The translations under genes and the position numbers were made by a program. The notes beneath the pieces are model-generated. The model was not told where the DNA came from. It searched no databases and saw only the letters and a list, made by a program, of their open reading frames with translations. A stretch of 36,404 nucleotides of DNA from NCBI GenBank assembly GCA_035478715.1, contig DATIJK010000010.1:1-36404 (forward strand). Direction: 5' to 3'. This stretch comes from JAICLK01 sp035478715 (lineage in GTDB: Bacteria > Patescibacteriota > Saccharimonadia > Saccharimonadales > UBA4665). Numbering within the stretch: the first letter of the stretch is position 1; every line of letters begins with the position of its first letter. Below are positions 31,137 through 36,404 of this stretch, in pieces.

Positions 31137-31200
31137 ATTACGGGTTAACGACAAAGATGCCGGTTGTTTGGGGGTGGTTGTGGTCGTGGAATTTTATTTT
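31137..31200 (+). repeat. Left copy of 64-bp direct repeat bounding the accessory region
   Basis: 62 of 64 bases match 33132-33195, in the same orientation, 1995 bases apart. The right copy is the intact 3' end of cyoD. Confidence 0.9.
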
Positions 31201-31256
31201 GCCTTAATGGGTTCGGATTATTATCCAACTTCCGGCTTAGTAGCACGTTTGGCCCA
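31138..31256 (-). pseudogene. Decayed fragment of a cyoD 3' end
   Basis: Read on the minus strand, this encodes a gapless match to the last 38 residues of the CyoD-cupredoxin protein, with GQT, Y and SW conserved, then GKIKFHDHNHPQTTGIFVV identical, and the same stop. Two in-frame TAA codons (at plus positions 31237-31239 and 31204-31206) break it. The first 64 bases (31137-31200) match 33132-33195 with only two differences, whereas beyond 31200 the similarity falls sharply, suggesting a recombination or conversion edge. Confidence 0.8.
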
Positions 31257-31444
31257 CGTGATTAAACTTGTGACATGTGTATTAGGTTTGAGCTATTTCA
31301 ATTAGTTTGAGGTGGGAGTAATGAATTTTACATCTTTAGCTTAAGCTTAACTTTATATTTGTACCTATTATCTAGGGCTCTTGTTCAGAAAGGGGGTGGG
31401 ATTTTGTTTCATTTTACTAAACCTATCAGGATGGGGGAAAAATT
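31257..31444. other. Intergenic stretch in the accessory region
   Basis: No gene seen. It contains the palindrome TTAAGCTTAA (around 31342-31351) and G-rich runs (AGAAAGGGGGTGGG, then GGATGGGGG) shortly before the secreted-protein start; the latter may supply the ribosome site. I see no clear promoter. Confidence 0.4.
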
Positions 31445-31987
31445 ATGTTTCGAACAATTAGGACCAGAATTATAGTAATCGCCAGCGCTGTCGTTATGAT
31501 GACCGGGATGCTGGCAATTTTTGGCGGCGGCCAAGCATTTGCAATTAACCCCGCTGCACAAATATGCAGAGACAACAATCCTACTGGAAACATTTGTCTT
31601 AACGCATGGAATAGCGGGCCGTGGGTAAATGTCTATACTAATATGGGGGCTACACCCAACGATAAATTTAGCATCAATAATTTAAACAATGGCAACACCT
31701 ACCTTGAATTTGTTGGCGGCGGTGCATGGAACGGCCAATGTATCGGCGATTCGCATAACAATCAAAACGAATATTTTACCAGTCTCGATCCGTGCCCCAC
31801 GAATAGTTACAGTGGAGGCTGGGGGACGAACTTCAAAGAAGAGGTCTGCGGTGAAGGCGATAGTTTCGCATTCAAAAATGTCCACTGGGGAGGATATCTG
31901 CAACCGTCCGGAAGTACAAACGGGAGCAATTTCCAATTGGTTGGCGGCAAGTACTGTTTTACATTTTTCTTACCTGGAGACCATTAA
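31445..31987 (+). CDS. Secreted six-cysteine protein, unknown
   Basis: 180 residues. A basic N-terminus and hydrophobic core end in GGGQAFA, with a likely signal-peptidase cut after A33. The mature part has six cysteines (C41 and C51, then in GQCIG, DPCPT, EEVCGEG and KYCF), which could form three disulfides, and is rich in Asn/Gly/Trp (CLNAWNSGPWVNVYTN). No family recognised; a small extracellular carbohydrate-binding or effector-like domain is possible but unproven. It lies inside the segment bounded by the 64-bp repeats, convergent with the family X gene. Confidence 0.75.
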   Translation: MFRTIRTRIIVIASAVVMMTGMLAIFGGGQAFAINPAAQICRDNNPTGNICLNAWNSGPWVNVYTNMGATPNDKFSINNLNNGNTYLEFVGGGAWNGQCIGDSHNNQNEYFTSLDPCPTNSYSGGWGTNFKEEVCGEGDSFAFKNVHWGGYLQPSGSTNGSNFQLVGGKYCFTFFLPGDH

Positions 31988-32061
31988 ATAGTAATTTTGC
32001 AAACTACAAACTACACAAACAGAGTAGGGATATGCGAAATCTTTCCAGACAGCCAGGATTT

Positions 32062-33000
32062 TTATAGTAAGTTTGCTTCGCCAGCCGAATTGGTCGTTCC
32101 TCGCCAGAAAACATCTGCCAGATCAGGCCAGAATATCAATGGGCATCCGATGCGTAGTCCTAGCACATCAGATATAATATTAGCAATATACGTATCTTCG
32201 CCGATCGGGAAGCCGTCTATGTTCGATTCAAGCGTAATTAGACCGGCTGCGGATGTCTCATAAGTGTCACCAGCAATCAATTTAGGATGTATACCGTAAG
32301 TTGCACGATGTCCGTCGTTTCTGCGACCTAGGTATTCCTCTGCGTATGCCACCATCTGCTCCGCTGATAAGCTTGCAACGCTCAAAAGTGGCTGGGGACT
32401 ACTTGCTATAACCTCAACATTACCCGGGTTACCAAACTTGGTTTTGGTGACCGATCTTTGGTACTTTCCCATACCGATGCCGATTCGCAGCGCCTGAGTG
32501 GCGGCATTCAATGCATCCGTCTGAATCATTGTACTGAATTTCCGGTCGCTTCCGCCTGCACGCATGCGTATTGTTGTTAATGCTTCAAGCGCGATATACC
32601 ATGGCTCGTGCGCTTGTCGGGCAGGTTCGAGGATTTTTATCATATTAAAGAAAAGTGTATCTGCCCAGCACGATTGTAATCCGTTTAAAGTACGTCGATC
32701 ACTACTAGAAGCCTCTTTCGGTTTGCCGTCACTTCCAAAGCGTAACAATCCTGGTACCCCGTTATACGTTCTACCCCCAAACATCTCTTCCAAAGATTGG
32801 GACACTAAAATTGCGGCACGGCCAAAAAGTTGCGGCTTTTGCCGGCGCGCGTGGGCTTTAGCAATTTCTGATCGCAATGGTTGTCCAAGTGCAAATTGAG
32901 CCGTGCTCTCATCGAACAATAAGCCCAATTCAGCTGGGGATAGTCGACTAACGCGGCGAGCCTCTCTGCGTGCTTCTCCTGTAGTGTTGAATGTTGGCAT
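32062..33000 (-). CDS. Family X protein, intact copy
   Basis: 312 residues, no signal peptide or membrane helix. It is homologous along its length to the split locus at 10578-11509. Conserved blocks are KPQLFGRAAILVSQSLEEMF, LEALTTIRMRAGGS, IGMGKY, GIHPKLI and the C-terminal GLRIGCPLIFWPDLADVFW. The RIGCP cysteine is the most striking shared residue. Function unknown. A TATACA box ends 9 bases before the ATG, so the mRNA is probably leaderless. It lies within the segment bounded by the duplicated cyoD 3' ends. Confidence 0.75.
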   Translation of the reverse strand: MPTFNTTGEARREARRVSRLSPAELGLLFDESTAQFALGQPLRSEIAKAHARRQKPQLFGRAAILVSQSLEEMFGGRTYNGVPGLLRFGSDGKPKEASSSDRRTLNGLQSCWADTLFFNMIKILEPARQAHEPWYIALEALTTIRMRAGGSDRKFSTMIQTDALNAATQALRIGIGMGKYQRSVTKTKFGNPGNVEVIASSPQPLLSVASLSAEQMVAYAEEYLGRRNDGHRATYGIHPKLIAGDTYETSAAGLITLESNIDGFPIGEDTYIANIISDVLGLRIGCPLIFWPDLADVFWRGTTNSAGEANLL

Positions 33001-33131
33001 GTTTTTTTATGTATAAACTAAAGTTCGACCATACGCAATAGCTGGTGGCCCTTAGCTAGTTCGTAAAGATTCAGAACAGATGCAATTAGTTTAAAGTAAA
33101 CTACTAATGAGATACACTTATTGCGTCAAAT

Positions 33132-33195
33132 ATTACGGGTTAACGACGAAGATGCCAGTTGTTTGGGGGTGGTTGTGGTCGTGGAATTTTATTTT
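33132..33195 (+). repeat. Right copy of 64-bp direct repeat (3' end of cyoD)
   Basis: Matches 31137-31200 at 62 of 64 positions; this copy is part of the intact cyoD coding sequence. Confidence 0.9.
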
Positions 33196-33825
33196 TCCAG
33201 CCTGGCTCAGAGTTATCGTCCAACTTCGCCCAGAGTAAAGTGTTTGTCCCATGTTACCGGCGTACAGTTCGTGGTGGGGATGTGAACCAAACGCTATATA
33301 ACGCACCGTGTTGTCATCGTTCGTAAACGTCAATGAATCACAGAGGTGCGCTACGACGACATACGGGAATGCAACACCATTTTTAATAAACACGTGGTGG
33401 TTTACGTTCGTCCCATCGCATCCGCCGGTCTTTACGCCGCTGACCTGGCTGATACTTTCATCGTCTATCAACTTTTGTGACATTGCCATATCAGGCATAT
33501 TTTTTTGCAGATGATACATTATCCAAACTGATCCACCTACCACGACGCAGACAGCTGAGAAAGTGGCCGCCAGGAATACCGTGTTGAAGCGCGGACCACG
33601 TTCCCGACCCAGGTGCAAGAAAAACAATACCTGAATCAGTAGTTGCGCGAATGCGAACGTAAGAATAACCGCAATTAGAACATGCCCCTTAAGGGACTCG
33701 TGCGTAACCAGATAATACGGAATCAAAGTAAATATCAGCGATAACACGAATCCGGTTACATACGACGGGGTTGACCCGTGACGGGGTTTTGGTTGGCGCT
33801 TGGTTTTGGGTAATTCTTCGTTCAT
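33133..33825 (-). CDS. cyoD: Cytochrome o quinol oxidase subunit IV fused to a cupredoxin domain
   Basis: 230 residues, about twice the usual CyoD length. Residues 21-40, 47-71 and 83-106 are the three CyoD helices (VLIAVILTFAFAQLLIQVLF and FFLHLGRERGPRFN are typical). Residues about 135-230 form a C-terminal cupredoxin-like domain on the outer face: a FGSHPHHELYAG loop (H182, H184, H185) and the closing strand KFHDHNHPQTTGIFVV (H215, H217, H219). The usual copper-binding Cys of blue proteins is replaced by His, so a histidine-rich copper site is likely. It overlaps cyoC by ATGA. A decayed copy of its 3' end lies at 31138-31256. Confidence 0.88.
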   Translation of the reverse strand: MNEELPKTKRQPKPRHGSTPSYVTGFVLSLIFTLIPYYLVTHESLKGHVLIAVILTFAFAQLLIQVLFFLHLGRERGPRFNTVFLAATFSAVCVVVGGSVWIMYHLQKNMPDMAMSQKLIDDESISQVSGVKTGGCDGTNVNHHVFIKNGVAFPYVVVAHLCDSLTFTNDDNTVRYIAFGSHPHHELYAGNMGQTLYSGRSWTITLSQAGKIKFHDHNHPQTTGIFVVNP

Positions 33826-34424
33826 ACAAATGCCATTAGATACACTATCGTAAATATAAAGATCCAGACGATGTCTAAGAAATGCCAGAACAGACTTAAT
33901 AAGGTTAATTTGCGCACCATATTGTTATTCAAGCCGCGTTTCAAGATATAAATCATGGTTATCGCCATCCACAACAGACCGCTCGTTATGTGCAAGCCGT
34001 GCGTGCCGACGAGAGTAAAGAATGACGACATCGCCGCGCTGCTATGCGGACCGTGGCCTTCGTGAATGAATTTGCTGAATTCGGTAATCTCTATGCCGAG
34101 GAATGCAAGACCAAGTAGGAAAGTGACGGAAAACCAAATAAGAACTTGTTTCTTATTGCCCGCGCGGGCGGCAATCATGCCTAAACCGCACGTAAAGCTG
34201 CTCGTGAGCAGGATGAGCGTTTCGGCAAGCACCGATGGCAGTTCGAAAAGTTCACGGCCAGCTGGCCCACCGTAAGTATTGTTGCGAAGAACCGAAAACG
34301 TCGCAAATAAAACGGAAAATAGGAGCAGGTCGGTCATCAGATAGACCCAGAATCCGAACAGGATCTTGTCGTTGGCCTGTGCTTCGTGGCCCATGGGTTC
34401 AGCTTTTGCTACGATGTCCGCCAT
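33822..34424 (-). CDS. cyoC: Cytochrome o quinol oxidase subunit III
   Basis: 200 residues, five transmembrane helices, COX3 family. Characteristic segments are FGFWVYLMTDLLLFSVLFAT, FLGIEITEFSKFIHEGHGP and VGTHGLHITSGLLWMAI, ending with the helix WHFLDIVWIFIFTIVYLMAF. It stabilises the catalytic subunit of the bo3-type oxidase. It overlaps cyoB by 16 bases and cyoD by 4 bases, so the operon order is cyoB-cyoC-cyoD, as in proteobacteria. Confidence 0.95.
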   Translation of the reverse strand: MADIVAKAEPMGHEAQANDKILFGFWVYLMTDLLLFSVLFATFSVLRNNTYGGPAGRELFELPSVLAETLILLTSSFTCGLGMIAARAGNKKQVLIWFSVTFLLGLAFLGIEITEFSKFIHEGHGPHSSAAMSSFFTLVGTHGLHITSGLLWMAITMIYILKRGLNNNMVRKLTLLSLFWHFLDIVWIFIFTIVYLMAFV

Positions 34425-36404
34425 AGCTTCTTCCTGATTACGTCTTTGCTAAACTTTATGACAATCCTCGCGAATTCTATCAGCCCCATATCTTCATTCG
34501 GATCAGATGGAGTGGGCGTTTTCTGCATCTGTGCACGGGCTTTGGTTTCGATCTTTTCGATTTCTGGAACACTCAGCTCATATTCGATATGCTCGTCAAA
34601 AGTACGGACAACAAATAATACGAGTACGCCGACTAGTCCTACGACAGCTAGCCAGATGATATGCCAAACGAAGGCAAAACTAGCTGCAAATGCGAATGCG
34701 GCTATATAAACGCCCATCCCGGTGTTCTTGGGCATGTGGATGGCTTCATATTTCGGCTTGTGCTCTGCTTTGCTTTTATTCTGTTTGATCTCCCAAAATG
34801 CATCTCTGGTTGTGACCTTCGGAATAATAGCGTTGTTATAAAACGGCGGCGGTGACGATGCGGCCCACTCCAAAGTCCTGCCGTTCCAGGGATCACCCGT
34901 AGTATCAGCTAACCGTTTTCGATCTATCACACTTGCAACGATCTGAATCAATTGTAGTGCAACGCCGGTTGAAATAATCAGACCACCAATGAACATCATA
35001 ATGAACAACGGCTGCCAGCCCCTGGATGCGTCATAGTGGTCTAGCCGTCTGCTGGCACCCATCAGCCCCAAAGCGTACATCGGCATGAACGAGAAGAAAA
35101 AGCCGACAATCCAGCACCAGAACGCATAGCGTCCGATCCGTTCATTCAATCTGAAGCCGGAAAACTTGGGGAACCAATAGCTAATACCACAGAATATCCC
35201 GAATAATACGCCGCCAATGACCATCGTGTGGAAATGAGCGACTAAGAATAAACTGTTGTGCAATTGGAAGTCTGCCGGCGGATCGGCTAACATCAAGCCC
35301 GCAATACCGCCAATCGTGAAGGTCGCGATAAATCCCAGGAACCATAGCATTGGTGTAGCGAATCGGATCTTGCCTTTCCACATCGTGGCGATCCAGCCGT
35401 ACACAAGCACTGAAGTGGGTATTGCTATAACCAACGTCATCAGACCGAAGAAGGCGTTGACATCGGCGCCGGCACCCATCGTAAAGAAATGATGGAGCCA
35501 AACGGACAATGCGAATGCGGATACGCCAATCATACCCAACACTTGCGAACCGTAGCTGGCGATACGCTTCCGGCTGAATGTCGACACGACCTCTGAGAAC
35601 ACACCGAATGCGGGCAATACCAGCACATACACCTCCGGATGACCCCACATCCAGATAAGATTGGTATACATCATGGCATTACCTCCAAAGCCGGTCGTGA
35701 AGAAATGGAAGCCAAAATAGCGGTCAAAGAACATCAGGAACAACGTAGCGGTCAGCAGCGGGAAAATAGCAACCACCATCACCATGCTACACAACGAGCC
35801 CCAAGTGAACATCGGCATTTTCCAGAGCGTCATGCCCGGTGCGCGCATCTTAAGGATCGTCATGATAAAGTTAATGCCAGCAAGCGTAGTTCCGATGCCT
35901 GATATCTGTAGGCTCCAAATCCAGTAATCAACGCCGACTCCCGGGCTGAATTGCAGATCGGACAACGGGGCAATTGCGAGCCAGCCGGTCGCGGCATATT
36001 GACCACCTAGGAAGAAGAATAAGTTGACCATGATCACACCGCCGATATACAGCCAGAATGCCAGTGTGTTAAGGAATGGCGATGCCAGGTCGCGCGCGCC
36101 AATCTGCAGCGGCACAATGTAATTGATCAATCCGAACACAAACGCCATAGCAACAAAAAACACCATGATATTTCCGTGCGCGGTAAATATCTGCTGGAAG
36201 TGGTCAGCCGAAAGATAGCCGTGATGCGGACCGACCGAAATAGCCTGTTGCAGCCAGATCATGATCGCATCCAAGCCGCCGCGCAGCAGCATAAACCCAC
36301 CGACGATAAAGTACATGATGCCGATCTTTTTCGGATCAACCGATGTCAGCCACTCTTTCCAGAGCCATTTCCATCGCTTCGTCCAGGTTAACAGTGCCGC
36401 CAGA
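34409..36404 (-). CDS. cyoB: Cytochrome o quinol oxidase subunit I (5' end outside window)
   Basis: The frame stays open to the window edge (ending, in protein order, TKRWKWLWKEWLTSVDPKKI before the Met at 36316), so the gene is cut by the edge and lacks a few dozen N-terminal residues. Heme and CuB ligands are present (FTAHGNIMVFF; WGHPEVYVLVLP; HHFFTMGAG; AHFHTMVIGG). Quinol-site residues matching E. coli R71, D75, H98 and Q101 are kept (LLRGGLDAIMI; DHFQQIFTAHG), so it is a quinol oxidase. D-channel residues (IGARDLASPFLN) and the Glu in HPEV are kept, but the K-channel lysine of IPTGVK is Leu (AIPTSVLVYGW). cyoA should lie just beyond the edge. Confidence 0.95.
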   Translation of the reverse strand, partial: LAALLTWTKRWKWLWKEWLTSVDPKKIGIMYFIVGGFMLLRGGLDAIMIWLQQAISVGPHHGYLSADHFQQIFTAHGNIMVFFVAMAFVFGLINYIVPLQIGARDLASPFLNTLAFWLYIGGVIMVNLFFFLGGQYAATGWLAIAPLSDLQFSPGVGVDYWIWSLQISGIGTTLAGINFIMTILKMRAPGMTLWKMPMFTWGSLCSMVMVVAIFPLLTATLFLMFFDRYFGFHFFTTGFGGNAMMYTNLIWMWGHPEVYVLVLPAFGVFSEVVSTFSRKRIASYGSQVLGMIGVSAFALSVWLHHFFTMGAGADVNAFFGLMTLVIAIPTSVLVYGWIATMWKGKIRFATPMLWFLGFIATFTIGGIAGLMLADPPADFQLHNSLFLVAHFHTMVIGGVLFGIFCGISYWFPKFSGFRLNERIGRYAFWCWIVGFFFSFMPMYALGLMGASRRLDHYDASRGWQPLFIMMFIGGLIISTGVALQLIQIVASVIDRKRLADTTGDPWNGRTLEWAASSPPPFYNNAIIPKVTTRDAFWEIKQNKSKAEHKPKYEAIHMPKNTGMGVYIAAFAFAASFAFVWHIIWLAVVGLVGVLVLFVVRTFDEHIEYELSVPEIEKIETKARAQMQKTPTPSDPNEDMGLIEFARIVIKFSKDVIRKKLWRTS

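Noticed and set aside
1..36404. CRISPR array, prophage or transposase genes
   Set aside because: No regularly spaced repeats, phage structural genes, transposase or integrase motifs are visible in any frame.
1..36404. Use of UGA as a sense codon (code 25)
   Set aside because: All recognisable genes read through in code 11, and UGA serves as stop in several ATGA overlaps (for example cyoC/cyoD).

Overview
The window looks like a chromosomal segment of a Patescibacteria (CPR) bacterium, most probably a Saccharibacteria (TM7) lineage. This placement is an inference. It rests on the mix of reduced, mostly single-copy housekeeping genes (rplJ-rplL, dnaX, dnaB, ybaB, recR, cysS), an isolated cyo-type quinol oxidase as the respiratory gene set, many AT-rich -10 boxes placed directly in front of start codons (leaderless mRNAs), and several proteins I do not recognise. 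UGA behaves as a normal stop (for example in the ATGA stop/start overlaps), so code 25 of Gracilibacteria/Absconditabacteria is not used.

Layout. 1-293: 5' part of an unknown minus-strand gene. 350-4503: a branched-chain amino-acid block, ilvB-ilvN-ridA-ilvA, preceded by a leaderless Ile-rich leader peptide and a complete transcription attenuator. 4576-7660: a second leader peptide and attenuator in front of a 980-residue protein made of two M20 metallopeptidase units plus a gamma-glutamylcyclotransferase-like domain. 7657-8841: promoter, L10-type leader with attenuator, rplJ, rplL, terminator. 8891-11528: unknown genes, including a split gene of family X (my label) that sits between two copies of a 14-bp terminator fragment. 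11544-14292: a CDP-alcohol phosphatidyltransferase, a single-domain response regulator and a MASE1-type histidine kinase. 14428-19649: dnaX, dnaB, a membrane GT-C-like protein, ybaB, recR. 19833-21312: two tandem ECF-type sigma factors. 21337-24630: an NrnA-like DHH phosphatase, then a Cys-rich leader peptide with attenuator controlling an unknown gene and cysS. 24611-30296: minus-strand envelope genes (AI-2E family permease, two GT4 glycosyltransferases, a Tat-type lipoprotein glycosidase, an alpha/beta hydrolase). 30419-30493: tRNA-Gln. 30678-33131: a mosaic accessory region with a tRNA 3' tail, a decayed copy of the cyoD 3' end, a secreted six-cysteine protein and an intact family X gene. 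33133-36404: cyoD, cyoC and cyoB (5' truncated by the window edge).

The strongest theme is ribosome-mediated transcription attenuation. Three loci (ilv, peptidase, cys) each carry a short leader ORF followed by mutually exclusive hairpins ending in a Rho-independent terminator. In two of them the sensed amino acid is clear from the codons (Ile-Ile-Ile-Leu before ilvB; Cys-Cys-Cys-Gln-Thr-Cys before the cysS operon), and both of those leaders begin at or within about two bases of the predicted transcription start, so they would be translated from a leaderless mRNA. A fourth possible sensor is a 25-codon ORF ending Ile-Ile-Ile between ridA and ilvA.

Other points of note: CyoD is fused to a His-rich cupredoxin domain; CyoB lacks the lysine of the canonical K proton channel; DnaX and RecR have both lost their four-cysteine zinc modules; and family X genes occur twice in the window, each inside a segment bounded by duplicated flanking sequence, as expected of a cassette that inserts at gene 3' ends.
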